Source of the DNA: a virus
Reading direction: 5' to 3' (one strand)
Length of the DNA: 64,000 nucleotides
Virus record (IMG/VR): IMGVR_UViG_3300050821_003619
Location: 45,251-109,250 of that record
Shown: positions 37,201 through 46,700 of the stretch, in pieces
Numbering within the stretch: position 1 is the first letter of the stretch
Layout of the letters: each line of letters begins with the position of its first letter
Program-made: the position numbers and the translations under genes
Notes under the pieces: generated by a model
Database searches by the model: none
Seen by the model: the letters and a program-made list of their open reading frames with translations, nothing else
What the model was told of the DNA's origin: nothing

Positions 37201-39289
37201 GAGTAAGATTCAGAAGCTTCTCCATTGTCTCTGGACCGGCTCCTGCCTTCTGTAGTTCAGCTTTGTCTGGGCGGGATGAAAGCTTTGGTTCTCCTTCAAT
37301 AGTCTTCTCTTCCCCTGTTTCGTCTTGACCCATATCTCTCAGCGCGGTCTCCCATGCTTTTTGAGATTGTGTCTGTTCTTTTTCAGGAGGAAGTATTTCA
37401 CCTTCTGGTTTAGCAGGAATCTGCTCACGTAAAGGTTTGTTGCGTTCTAATTCTTGTCCTCCAAGACCCTCTCTGGTTAAATCACCAATCTTATTTACGG
37501 TCTTGGATACTGGAGCCTCGATAGGAGCATCATAGGCACCGGCAGCTTCTTTAGCCGGTACCATACGTGATCGGATATCTTCCACATTGTCGAATGCGGA
37601 CGAATCACCAACCTGACCGGGTAGCTGTAGAGGCTTACCCATGGTTCCACCATGAGGCAACTCATGTTGTCCTCCACGGATGGTAGGTATAGGTTCAGTA
37701 TCGAACCCTTTGTTCATTCTCACAGGAGCAATGCGCTCTGGGGCAACTTCACCGGATTTCTTGACGTTCTCTGGAACCTTTTCAGTTTCAGGTTGGTAAG
37801 CACCGGCAGCTTCTTTAGCCGGTACTAGCTTTTCTCTTATATCTTGCGCTTGTTCTGGGGCTTCCTTGCCATTCAGCGCTGTTTCATAATGAAACTGGGC
37901 TTCTTCTAAAGCTTTTTCAGCCTTTTCAAACGCCTTTTGTACGGCAGCAGGAGGTTGTACTCCTTGGTCCATAGATGCACGATAAGCTTCACGAGCATCA
38001 AACGCCTTCTGATAAGCAGAATTAGCTTTATCATAAGCGTCTTGCAGAACCTTCAACCCTTTATCTTCTTGTGGAACTGGTGCTTGCTCTTTAGGCTCAG
38101 TATATTCACCGGCAGCTTGCTTAGCAGGAACCAAATTCTGTCTTATCTGTTCCGCCGTAGCAGGGCTAGATGCCTGTGCTGTAGGCTCTGGAGCGGCCTG
38201 TGGAGTATGTATTGAATCACTCCACTGCGCTTTATCTATTGGAGCCTCTGGTTTAAAGTTGGTCATCTTAGGCACGCGTACTATAGGCTCAAATGGGCTC
38301 TTACCCATTGATTGAGCTATACCACTAGCAACGGTACCACCTGCGACTTCAGACGCTCCATGTGGTAATCCAATTTTTGGACCTAAGAAAGCTCCTGCTG
38401 CTCCACCTGCCACTGCCGGGGTGGACATACCCTCTACGGTGTGTCCCAGCATACGTACGGTCGGTGCTGCGGTTGTTTTTAATTTGTCTCTCACTACTTC
38501 AGGCACACCAGTGTGTCCCAGAGCCTTAGCTCCAAAGTATCCACTCAGACCTGCATCAGTAATCATTTGAGCACGCTGTTCAGGAGTGTACTTTCCCCAA
38601 TTATGTGCTAGATCGGCTGCTACGCCAATTGCGTGTGCGCCCATCTGTAAGCCAAACCCACCGGAAGCGATCTTGCTTAATACTGGGGCTACATCTCCTG
38701 CTCCACCACTAGCGATAGCGAGTATTGCCATTCTAGGATCAGCAAACCCTCCGGCAAATTCTCCTACGGCTCTGCCTGCTCCCCGGCTGATGCCCATAGC
38801 AAGAGGGTGTTCCTCTTCGGCTATTTGCTCAGGAGTCTGTGTAACAGGTTGAGGTTGAAACTGCGAACGCATAGGGTTAGAAAAATCTGTGCCAGTTGCT
38901 TTCTCAAAAGAGCGAATAGGATGACTTAGGATATCGGCACCAGTTACGGCTGCCTCTCCTACGTTAGCTCCTACTTCTCCTAAAGCTTGTGCGCCTTTTT
39001 GGCCTAATTCCTCAGACATGCGAATAGGGGCAGAGTCAGTTATAGACTTCATGAACCCTGTTGCACCCTGAGGCACAAGCTTACCAACCCAATGGTTCTC
39101 TTCTTGTGCTTCTTGGTGAGGGTACTTCGCAACGTTGGCTTTAGCTGTTTCCAACGCTGGATTATTAGGGGCAGGGAGAGCCTCCTCGGTCAGACCTTCA
39201 GGCACACCTTGCACGGATTGTGTATTTTGTTGAGGAATTTCTTCCTCTACCAAACCTTGTGGTACGCCTTGTACTTGTGTGCCTGCCAT
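34211..39289 (-). CDS. Giant polyvalent-protein-like internal virion (ejection) protein
   Basis: The protein has about 1692 residues; the ATG behind GGGAGAGATC at 39289 is preferred over the one four codons upstream. The N-terminal third is Gly/Ala-rich with membrane-like helices (MAILAIASGGAGDVAPVL). Then come three copies of IRxxLVPAKEAAGAY. Further on, a domain with AVHDIFGHL..., GAWKTHRQTLSPEAVPAMTNETRSQ has conserved His/Asp/Glu of an enzyme type seen in mobile-element polyvalent proteins. HEHSFFIPD...KYGQASVM follows, and a C-terminal segment (KFTDFVAALSPQQSVKMNLQEALHAW) looks like DUF7178. Such proteins are thought to be injected with DNA. The assignment of modules is by pattern only. 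Confidence 0.65.
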   Translation of the reverse strand: MAGTQVQGVPQGLVEEEIPQQNTQSVQGVPEGLTEEALPAPNNPALETAKANVAKYPHQEAQEENHWVGKLVPQGATGFMKSITDSAPIRMSEELGQKGAQALGEVGANVGEAAVTGADILSHPIRSFEKATGTDFSNPMRSQFQPQPVTQTPEQIAEEEHPLAMGISRGAGRAVGEFAGGFADPRMAILAIASGGAGDVAPVLSKIASGGFGLQMGAHAIGVAADLAHNWGKYTPEQRAQMITDAGLSGYFGAKALGHTGVPEVVRDKLKTTAAPTVRMLGHTVEGMSTPAVAGGAAGAFLGPKIGLPHGASEVAGGTVASGIAQSMGKSPFEPIVRVPKMTNFKPEAPIDKAQWSDSIHTPQAAPEPTAQASSPATAEQIRQNLVPAKQAAGEYTEPKEQAPVPQEDKGLKVLQDAYDKANSAYQKAFDAREAYRASMDQGVQPPAAVQKAFEKAEKALEEAQFHYETALNGKEAPEQAQDIREKLVPAKEAAGAYQPETEKVPENVKKSGEVAPERIAPVRMNKGFDTEPIPTIRGGQHELPHGGTMGKPLQLPGQVGDSSAFDNVEDIRSRMVPAKEAAGAYDAPIEAPVSKTVNKIGDLTREGLGGQELERNKPLREQIPAKPEGEILPPEKEQTQSQKAWETALRDMGQDETGEEKTIEGEPKLSSRPDKAELQKAGAGPETMEKLLNLTQVELRQLAISAGEDMGQEAIGSGKNPKASGKTPRQEVFQRLLNNHTPEELAQMVDDGKHLPPVSGGSQGAAVAPFTKEAADLDTDLFRRAKEALGPDASLSDVAKTAQAMKDELKNVNNNASGESAASQEAINRQASEKNQGIKRYRVDSRTGNAVPLIGPDAVDATAGKFDHIVQVGPNGEETILDSGASARPLTRPVGSERRATPRTAPLGAKELEEAIKQRKTVATPFDVTEGASKTIESDKNMPKPPQTDLTKLVEAANKKEGREPVDWSKPQELGKDTSRIADAYDQAKHEPDNPEVKKSYNSLVDDVKKQWNYIQKKMGISIEPQEEDPYSSFEEMKQDVEKNHRLKVFTGGNSLPEDHPMAKVDPKTGETYNTMFRAVHDIFGHLSGDNDFSQLGEEGAWKTHRQTLSPEAVPAMTNETRSQTSSFFKNSNTFPEQKATIPPDYAMSDASDAKKVFDHIKSGKNYALLTAENPGNERLSDEDNLARNQEFLKELRDKGYKPVPVEGHVKDVPGQHEHSFFIPDISPKDIKALGEKYGQASVMTSKGLYDLKNDTTIPIDDSKIVTGKDAENQDYFSKIGGEAFSIPVDFSGETKSTPKASMQTSRMSDAELKSAGFTPEQIENGEHLPSVAGGKTTKAEAEALAKEHLKEGEQFKTENSRDKFIKNIMSAPSVQEFADIAKAGESGRKWYQRSQAAFDSLVKAAPRYFQEGDRQKFTDFVAALSPQQSVKMNLQEALHAWSKYVDMGRPEGKPLETMLNQELALPKAKVGNAVRALKGEELWPDISKNENFKVPSFAKNLKGFMDAVTNDGWQAAFADASTVIGKSHSYHPLSVLTRAAAKELGWEPAEAQAAIWAFTKTLTEHGEKSPERVRDYSEDFADLMAHDPHVRQQLSDLGIDLGELDEHLRQIERKPEVSAGERPTTENSIGKLAKRLEKQRGKLPQTKDSGPFDRVKTDERESFFKPRETEDTSFDFGANEPIIKKARMKR
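37536..38133 (-). repeat. Three direct repeats in the giant virion gene
   Basis: The 26-base unit GCACCGGCAGCTTCTTTAGC-CGGTAC (plus-strand sense) lies at 37536-37561 and 37800-37825, with a diverged copy at about 38107-38130. On the coding strand they encode the VPAKEAAGAY units spaced about 88 and 100 residues apart. Confidence 0.75.
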
Positions 39290-39300
39290 GATCTCTCCCA

Positions 39301-41961
39301 TTACTTAGTTGTTAATGCGTGATACTGTCCGTTTAAAGCGTAACCCTTTACGTTGCCTTTATCATCTTTATAGATGTGCGTTGCCCCGGCTGGAACTCCA
39401 GCGGGTACATTAGGTGGAGAATTAGGAGTTGCCTTTTTAGGCGTAACCGTTGTGCCACCCTTAGGGTTATTCTTTACTTCGGTGTTTTGTGCGTGCGTGC
39501 CAAAGTTCTTATCGATAGATTGGGTAGAAGTCTTCCAAACATCGTTTTGTTCTTTGATCATTTGATCCAGCAATCCACCAACTTCCTGCTTATAACCATC
39601 AGGCAATTGACCAGCGGAAAGTTTATCAGCATGCGCTGCTGCCCAACGATACATTGATCCTTGTGCAGGAGACAAAGCCTGAATTTCAATCGGGCTAAGT
39701 CTTCTTACTTTACCTTCTGTACTGATCATACCTAATGTGGTAAGCATAGGAATTACGTTGGCAGCAACGGTACTATCGTCTGCTGTTGCCAGAATATTCT
39801 TAATAGACTGGAACTGTGCGATAGCATTATTGTGCTCAGCATCAGCTTTTTGCTGAAGTTCGGCACCTTTTAGGCCGTACTCGCTGGCTTTAGCACTGTT
39901 CTGTACCAGCAATGCACGCTGTGTAGCATAGCCATTCTGAATTGCTTCTTTGGTTTTCCAAACAGGCAATCCACCTTGAGCTTTAGAAGCAACCTTCTTG
40001 CTCTCGTAATCCTGCATAGCCTTATCGTACTGTGTAGGATCATCTGGATCGAGACCCATGGTTTTAGCATGGTCAATAATTTCTCTACGTCTATCCGTAA
40101 GCTTCTGACCCTGTTGCGCCTGTTTTTGCATAAAGGCCAAGTCAGCCTCTGCTTGAGCACGCTCAGGTGAACCTTCTGGTAAGCTAAGAACCTTCTTAGT
40201 TTGAGCGTCGATTTGCTCAGGAAGCTTCTCGCGCTTTCCTCCAAGCTTAGCGTTTTCCAAATCTTGATTCTGTTTCTGGTATTCCGCTAAGTTTTGTTTT
40301 GCAGATTCATACTCTGGTGTACCCGGAGCGCTATGGTTCATACGGAAGGTCTCAAAGGCGATACCTTGCTTTGGGTCCTTAGGACGCCCAGCCATTGTAG
40401 CCTGAGCATTTTTCAAGCTAGTCTCAGCTTCTGATGCCTTTCCTGCTAAGCCTTGGGTGACTTGTTGTTGTCCACCCGCCTCTTGAGCATTCAAGTTCTC
40501 ACGGGTGCCGGGAATACGTTCAGTAATCGCGGGTCCAAGAACTACATCTGAAGCAATTTCTCCAGCTTGAGCTAGCCCATGACCTAGCTTACCGAAAAAA
40601 CCTTCGTGATTGCCGGGTTGTCCCCACGGATGCGCTTTATTAAGGTCAGCCAAGGCCATCTTAGCTTCACCGTACGCAACGTGATCGAACTTACCGTTAT
40701 TAAACTTTCCTTCAGCCGCGTCAACCATTTTCTGTTTTAACGCTGCTCTTTCACCTTCTAGCTTTTCACGCTCATTAGGTAGAGGTTGTGCCGAAGCAGT
40801 TGTGGCCATAGAGTTATGCTCTGGTTGAACTGGTTGTGCAGCGGCATTTGGGTCCTGTGGATTAGGCTGATCCTGTGGTTGTCCCATAGGAGCCATTTTT
40901 GGTGCAACAGGAGGAACTTTATTGCTTGCCGCACTCATCATAGCTGGCTGTTGTTCAGCAGATGCCTGTGTAGGTTCTGGTGAAACTCCACCTTTGCCGT
41001 CTGGCTGCGCTACGTCACCGTGCGCTCCTGCAGTAAACTGCTCAGTCGAAGGGTGCTCTGTGTCCATAGTAGGACGTACTGGAGGATTAGGCTGTTGTAG
41101 AATTGGTCCACCAAAATCTGCCGGTGCACCATGCTCAGTTTCATACTGTGCATTCTGTTCTGGAGTTAACACTCTCTCGCCTTCTTCCAATACCGCTAGC
41201 TGATGGTGTCCATCTTCTGGGTCATTCTTTACTGGCCCACCGTCATCGTAAATTGGAGCCATACGGGGCGAACCCAAAGGCTTCAAGTAAGATGACACAT
41301 CAATTCTCTTTTCACCGGGCTTATCACCATACTTAGCACTAGGATTAATCTTGTCAGATTCCGTGGATTCGTGGTGTACAGCCGTTTCTTGTTTAGGAGC
41401 AGTAGCGTTCTCGTACTCCTGAATGTTCTGATTCTTAGCCGCAATTCCAGCAGCGCTATCGTCATCTGGAACAACTACTTTTGATCCTACCTTACTAACC
41501 ACTCCACCATCATCCATAATAGGTGCAGTATTAGATAGACCAGACACTGGATACATACGTGTCTGTGCTCCTTGACCGGGCATAGAATTAGGATCAATAT
41601 CCCCTCCATCCTGCTGGGTAACTGGCTGCTTAGATGCAGGAGCCAAAGGAGTAGACATCATAGATGCTTCTAATGCTGAATCCGGTCTTTGCAGAGTAAG
41701 GTTAGACGTATCAGGTACGCCACCATCATCATACACTGGCAAACTCTTCATCTGAGTTGGTGCCAAATGAATATGAATCTGAGGCATACCCGATTCTTGT
41801 TCTTGTGGTGCTACATTGAACTTATTAGCACCTGTTTGAGTCATCTGGGTTGGTTCATCTTCAGATGGCTGAACTAAGTAACGTGGCGATGGCTGTTGAG
41901 GCTTCTTCTGCTCCTCTTCGGAGTCATCTTGGCCTATACTACGTAATTTTGGTACTGCCAT
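39301..41961 (-). CDS. Large internal virion protein with PIYDDGG repeats
   Basis: The protein has 886 residues. The first 320 residues are Gln/Pro/Asp-rich and disordered, with PVYDDGGVPD, PIMDDGGVVS and PIYDDGGPVK repeats. A GHHQLAVLEEGERVLTPEQNAQY segment follows the last one, a pattern known from phage virion proteins (an H-x-AVL-EGERVL loop). The second half is helical (MVDAAEGKFNNGK..., EYQKQNQDLENAKLGGKR...). The order small, large, very large (41977, 39301, 34211) mirrors the T7 internal core set gp14-gp15-gp16. Confidence 0.6.
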   Translation of the reverse strand: MAVPKLRSIGQDDSEEEQKKPQQPSPRYLVQPSEDEPTQMTQTGANKFNVAPQEQESGMPQIHIHLAPTQMKSLPVYDDGGVPDTSNLTLQRPDSALEASMMSTPLAPASKQPVTQQDGGDIDPNSMPGQGAQTRMYPVSGLSNTAPIMDDGGVVSKVGSKVVVPDDDSAAGIAAKNQNIQEYENATAPKQETAVHHESTESDKINPSAKYGDKPGEKRIDVSSYLKPLGSPRMAPIYDDGGPVKNDPEDGHHQLAVLEEGERVLTPEQNAQYETEHGAPADFGGPILQQPNPPVRPTMDTEHPSTEQFTAGAHGDVAQPDGKGGVSPEPTQASAEQQPAMMSAASNKVPPVAPKMAPMGQPQDQPNPQDPNAAAQPVQPEHNSMATTASAQPLPNEREKLEGERAALKQKMVDAAEGKFNNGKFDHVAYGEAKMALADLNKAHPWGQPGNHEGFFGKLGHGLAQAGEIASDVVLGPAITERIPGTRENLNAQEAGGQQQVTQGLAGKASEAETSLKNAQATMAGRPKDPKQGIAFETFRMNHSAPGTPEYESAKQNLAEYQKQNQDLENAKLGGKREKLPEQIDAQTKKVLSLPEGSPERAQAEADLAFMQKQAQQGQKLTDRRREIIDHAKTMGLDPDDPTQYDKAMQDYESKKVASKAQGGLPVWKTKEAIQNGYATQRALLVQNSAKASEYGLKGAELQQKADAEHNNAIAQFQSIKNILATADDSTVAANVIPMLTTLGMISTEGKVRRLSPIEIQALSPAQGSMYRWAAAHADKLSAGQLPDGYKQEVGGLLDQMIKEQNDVWKTSTQSIDKNFGTHAQNTEVKNNPKGGTTVTPKKATPNSPPNVPAGVPAGATHIYKDDKGNVKGYALNGQYHALTTK

Positions 41962-41976
41962 GAATTCTCCTTAGAC

Positions 41977-42633
41977 CTACTGCATTGCACCTTTGGCGTT
42001 CTTAGCGCCTTGTGTTAGAGCCGTAATAGTTGCGTTCATATTCTGCAACCAACCGCTCTTTCCAGCTTCAATCTCTGTATTAATGTCGTTAGTCTGTAGA
42101 CCCATTGCCTTAAGAGCAGCATCGGTATTAGTACCAAACAACGATTGCTCACCAGCCGCACCTTCTTGGTTAAGCTGCTTGGCCCCCATAACGTCTTGAG
42201 CCGCAATATTCTCGGACGTACCAGCGGCGTTCTTCATCTTGTCACGGGCTGCTTCTTGCAGACTCTTGGTTAGCGCGGTAGCGTTGTGGGTGGTCGCCGC
42301 ATTACGATTTAGAGCAGCTTGCTCTTCCCCGGCAACTCCACCTGCACCGGCACCGGCTGCTGTTAGTAGCTCATCGGTTTGTCCGGGTGTAAATAGATGC
42401 TCCGCTCCCATTTCTTGTTTAAAGAACGGGTTAAGAGTTTGTTGTCCTTGGTTAGCTAGGTTCTGATCATTAGCTGCCGTATTACCTGCTGTTGCTGCGG
42501 CATTTTTGGCTGCTGCTTGTGCAGCACGGTCGCACAAAGCCAAGGGTCCTTGATAATCAAAACCCTCTTCGTGTACTAGGGCGTATTTCTCTCCGTCCCA
42601 AATATACTCTAATTTAGTGTGTATTCTTGTCAT
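41977..42633 (-). CDS. Small internal virion protein (gp14-like position)
   Basis: The protein has 218 residues. A short N-terminal MTRIHTKLEYIWDGEKYALVHEEGFDYQGP is followed by Ala/Gly/Asn-rich helices (AAQAAAKNAAATAGNTAANDQNLA..., GAGAGGVAGEEQAALNRNAAT). Composition and order suggest the small member of an internal core complex that crosses the host envelope during DNA ejection. The first 30 residues recur in several unrelated phages as I recall. It overlaps the GNAT gene by 4 bases. Confidence 0.55.
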   Translation of the reverse strand: MTRIHTKLEYIWDGEKYALVHEEGFDYQGPLALCDRAAQAAAKNAAATAGNTAANDQNLANQGQQTLNPFFKQEMGAEHLFTPGQTDELLTAAGAGAGGVAGEEQAALNRNAATTHNATALTKSLQEAARDKMKNAAGTSENIAAQDVMGAKQLNQEGAAGEQSLFGTNTDAALKAMGLQTNDINTEIEAGKSGWLQNMNATITALTQGAKNAKGAMQ

Positions 42634-43055
42634 ATCCCTTTATCCCTAGTGTGTCTCGACCAAGAGTGCCAGCCGTCACGGTCCTTGGACCACCCTAGCT
42701 GTGTCATTCTCTTTGCAAAAAACTTATCAATATTCTCTGGTACCCAGCAGACACAAGTATCTATGCCTCTCGTCATGAGATCATGCATTGATTCTGCTTG
42801 TAGTGCTTGCAGGCCCAAAAACTTTTCTTCTGGTAGAGCCCAGTCTGAAGCGTCAGACCACAAATATGTTTCTACCTCTAATCTAAATCCCACAGCCTGT
42901 CTTACAACCCCGTCTACTTCTAATACTTTTTTGACTATGAAGAGGCGTGAATCAATGCATGGCATTTTGTAATCAATATTGGTAGACTCGTGTATCTTGG
43001 CTATTTGATCGAAATCTGAAGGCTTATATTCGCGTACAATGGCACCTTGGCTCAT
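42630..43055 (-). CDS. GNAT-family acetyltransferase
   Basis: The protein has 141 residues: VREYKPSDFDQIAKIHES at the start, VVRQAVGFRLEVETYLWSDA in the middle, and QLGWSKDRDGWHSWSRH at the end, in the shape of a small GNAT fold (the core N-acetyltransferase). The acetyl-CoA motif is weak. It is found at this place, beside small internal virion proteins, in other phages. The target is unknown. Confidence 0.6.
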   Translation of the reverse strand: MSQGAIVREYKPSDFDQIAKIHESTNIDYKMPCIDSRLFIVKKVLEVDGVVRQAVGFRLEVETYLWSDASDWALPEEKFLGLQALQAESMHDLMTRGIDTCVCWVPENIDKFFAKRMTQLGWSKDRDGWHSWSRHTRDKGI

Positions 43056-43693
43056 TAGTGTTGTACCACGTTTCTTTTTGGTGCAGGTGCAGGACGAGTT
43101 AAAACGTCGCCTAAACCTTTTCCACCTTGTTGACCTGTTGTAGACGCTGTACCGCTACCAGTTGATGGTAGAAGAGACATTTTGCTGGTACCGGTCAATT
43201 GAATTCCTGTTGGATTGCTTAGTCCACCTAGCACTGTTGGTTCTGATGGATCGCTTCCTTGTGTCTGCGGGTAGCTACGCATATAGTACGTTACCGGCGC
43301 ACCGTTATTGTCCAGTGCTGGCAAATGCAAAAATCCTGATCTAGAACCGTTGTGTGGGACTACGTGTGGCTGAGTAAAATTTGGAGAAGTATCGATTTCG
43401 GTGAAATATTGTGTACCCTTGTGCACTTGTTGGTTATGTTCCAACGTCCAATGCAAATGCTCAGACGTAGTAGTTATAATGTTGGTGTTAGAACTAAATG
43501 TTCCTGCTACATTAATGGAATCTACTTTTGGAGGGGTAGGAAATAGTCCCACCGATGACACAGCCGCATTGTTGGCAGTAGTGTTTACAGCTTCAATTAT
43601 TCGGCGTAATATCTTGCCCAAGAATGCATCTTTTTGAGAAAGATATGTTAGTTCCGATCCACCTTCTAATTGCTGGTTTTTACCTTGCGCCAT
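43055..43693 (-). CDS. Virion-associated protein
   Basis: The protein has 212 residues from the ATG behind GAGAGGACTC; an in-frame ATG eight codons upstream is less likely. A helical first part (GSELTYLSQKDAFLGKILRRIIEAVNTTANN) precedes a beta region (TTSEHLHWTLEHNQQVHKGTQYFTEIDTSPNF, APVTYYMRSYPQTQGS), a fibronectin-III-like strand order. Its C-terminus is Gly/Ser/Pro-rich and disordered. It probably attaches to tail or fibre components. Confidence 0.5.
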   Translation of the reverse strand: MAQGKNQQLEGGSELTYLSQKDAFLGKILRRIIEAVNTTANNAAVSSVGLFPTPPKVDSINVAGTFSSNTNIITTTSEHLHWTLEHNQQVHKGTQYFTEIDTSPNFTQPHVVPHNGSRSGFLHLPALDNNGAPVTYYMRSYPQTQGSDPSEPTVLGGLSNPTGIQLTGTSKMSLLPSTGSGTASTTGQQGGKGLGDVLTRPAPAPKRNVVQH

Positions 43694-43717
43694 GAGTCCT
43701 CTCAAATTAAATAACAA

Positions 43718-43737
43718 AGGGACGCCGAAGCGCCCCT
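43718..43737 (-). terminator. Intrinsic terminator after the giant tail gene
   Basis: On the minus strand AGGGGCGC-TTCG-GCGTCCCT (one G-T pair) is followed by TTGTTATTTAATTT. It lies just downstream of the 1686-residue tail gene and within the leader of the next one. Confidence 0.75.
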
Positions 43738-43745
43738 CTGTAAAG

Positions 43746-46700
43746 TTACGACGATGGGAACCCTATGTTTCCACCACCTGTAGCCGGTAGTGTAGACCAT
43801 GGAGACCCTCTGCCTGTTAACAATGACTTATCCATCTGGAACCATGCTCCAACAGCATTCGTTGAGAATTCTAAGAAAGCTCGTTGAGCCTGTACATTGA
43901 TTGGACGGAAGTAATCGTTTTGTGCAGGGTAGTTAAGCGTGATGCCAACCGGCACCTGATACGGATAACGTGCGTCAAGCGTATTAGGCAAAATACGCAA
44001 AGACATCAGACCTGCACCGTGACCTGTGATTTGCAGCACAGTATACGATTTGTTGTGGAAACCAAATATAGGTAACGTTGCAGCCTTAGCTGCATTAACG
44101 TGCCCATAAGTAGTGTACACACTGTGAATTGCTGCTCCATCATCACTTAACTGGTCGGGGTCTAACTGGTAGACCTTTGAAGATGCTATGCCGTTGCATA
44201 TGAACAGCGGTTGATCTATACCGTTTTGTCTAGTGATGAAATCCATATATGGAGAAGGAATCTGCCATATGGTCCATTTTCTCTTCATATCCACTGCAGC
44301 TAACGTACCAAACATCGTTGTATGCATTTCAGCTTGACTTACCAGTTCCTCGAAAGTACCGAGACCCTGATAGTTCAAACAAAGCATAACGTTCGGGCTA
44401 GTAGGTGTAGGGTTGTATACAGAGTTAGGAAGCCACTTTACAGATGTTGTTTTCTCTCCAGTGATAGGATTGGTGCCTGTAGGCAACGGAATCGCGCAAA
44501 GAATACGCTTATTGATAATGTCGTTACGAAGTACAATCGTGTTACCGGCATTCCAATTGATTGCGTCCCATACCTGATAGATTTCCTGCATCATCTTCTG
44601 TGGTTGCCCACCATTGAAACCAAATATACCCGCACGGCACGCCATCACAGCCCATTCTTCACCAACATCATAAGCGTGGATACCAATGGCACCCACCTTG
44701 TTACTCACCTCGTGTAGGCCCCAGCCTCCGGGTTCGGAGTTAGGATTGTTTTCGGTTGAGTACATGCTTTGTGTCTTCATCAAGAATAGCTGATCATGCA
44801 TTACGAACCCTCCCATAACTGATTGAGAGTTCTCAGGCGTAGTATCTATGATGCCTCCTTGATCGGCAGAGGCGTCAACAGACTCAGGTCGATTAATATA
44901 CGAACCGTAGACTTGAGCCAAGATGTTTGGTGTCTTGGTAGGATAAACTTCCACACGATCTATTTCGACTCCTGCACCTGATGCCAGATTGCTGGCGTAG
45001 ATGCGTAAAAGTAGAGTAGAAGGTACGGAACCCACGATGCTGGCTGCTCCACCTTGGTTTACCGAATTGGTAAACGGAGTGGTTAACAGTGCACCAGAGA
45101 ATACTGCAGTAGAAGTTGTCATGCTTGAGAAAGGCACTACGAACGATCCGTACTGTGTGCTTCCGTCTGACAAATCTACCACCAGATTACCATTAGTGTT
45201 AGCAGAGGTTATACGAGCAGCTATACGCACAGAATAGGTTGTATTCTGAGCAATAATAGGAGTACCAAAACTGTCTTGGTATGCCGTCTGCTGTATCAAT
45301 CCTGCCCCGCTTAAGGTGCTGGCTGATGTGTTATTAATTGCGTACGCAAATCCAGTAACTGTGCTGTTAACCAGTGACCCGGTGAAATCTGGAGCACTCC
45401 AACCAGATGGTTGGTTAGGAACAATGTAGCTATCAAATGACATAGCAACAAAGTTTTGAACCTTGTTAAGCTGCAATCCGTAGAACATACGATTAGCGTA
45501 TGGAACGGCCCAAGCTGAGCTTCCCAGTTCAATAAGGTTAAACAGGTTGTCACCCTGCACGTCAATTTCTCGTGAATTAAGAAGAACTGCATCTGTGAAC
45601 GAGAAAGTAGCACTTTGCGTAGTGTTGTCTCTAATAATGGTTGACTGAGCTAGAGTAGTTGTAACCGTACCAATGGTCTGCGTTACGGGGTTTTCGATAA
45701 CGTAGAAGTTAGCTCCGGGTACACCATTTTGTCCTGCTTCAGTGAACGCTATAGCTCTAGCAATTACATACGAAGGACCAATAGGAATGTTGCTAACCTG
45801 AATGGAGTTGGTTCCTGCTGCCACATTAAACACAATAGGTGTATTTGGGGCGCTTTCGTAACCTGTCTCTGTAATGAAGTAGCACACTGCTTGTCGCGTA
45901 CCAGCGGCAATTTGTGTTGTGCCACCGGGTGTAGTACCGATTACGTTTAAGGTTCCTGTGGTTCCATTTCCATAGATTGGGTTAGTTGTGGTTCCTGTAG
46001 CGTTTGCACCGGGATCGATCAAAAACTGTGTACCATAAACTACGGCTTGACCGTTTTGGGTTACGCTAGAATTTGGCGTAGCTCCAGCAGGTGCAACAAC
46101 AGTAAATGTACCGCTCGATCCAAGAGGCAATGCGCCAGAAGGGGCCACACTCTGTACTACATAGGTTCCATTCAGATCGGTACCAGTGTCTACCAGAGTA
46201 TTTGTGACCTTAACAATTTCTCCTGCCGTAGGTCCTACTCCGGTTGCTACCGTAAACGTGAATGTAACAGTGCTGCCTGATACGTCAACTGCTGAGTTAG
46301 TTATACTCATAGTGCCGCTATTTAAAGGCTGCACAACAGTGAAAGTTTGATTCCATCCTGCTGGAGATTCTCCAGTGATAGTTATCTGGCTTCCTGCAGT
46401 TATATTTGGCACACCGGTTGTAGTGGTTACTACTGCTAGTGAGCGCTCGTATGTCATACCAGCCGTTGAATTGGTCTGGAAGTGTCCCGAAGAGGTAAAG
46501 TTGAACGTAAAATAGTAACGCTCTCCTGATCCACCGGGAGGAATACCGATACCCACGCTGGTTACCTGCCATGTGCCATTAAAGGTACCTGTGCCAGTTA
46601 TATACACATACGTTGGTATGCCTAACTTCATTTGCTCAACCAAGTTGTCGTCACCCGGTATACCGCTTCCGCCAATTGAGGCGTTTGCGTAGTATACGGT

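Noticed and set aside
37536-38133. CRISPR-like repeats
   Set aside because: Three similar 26-base units are spaced by 240-290 bases inside one reading frame and encode a protein repeat, so they are not an array.
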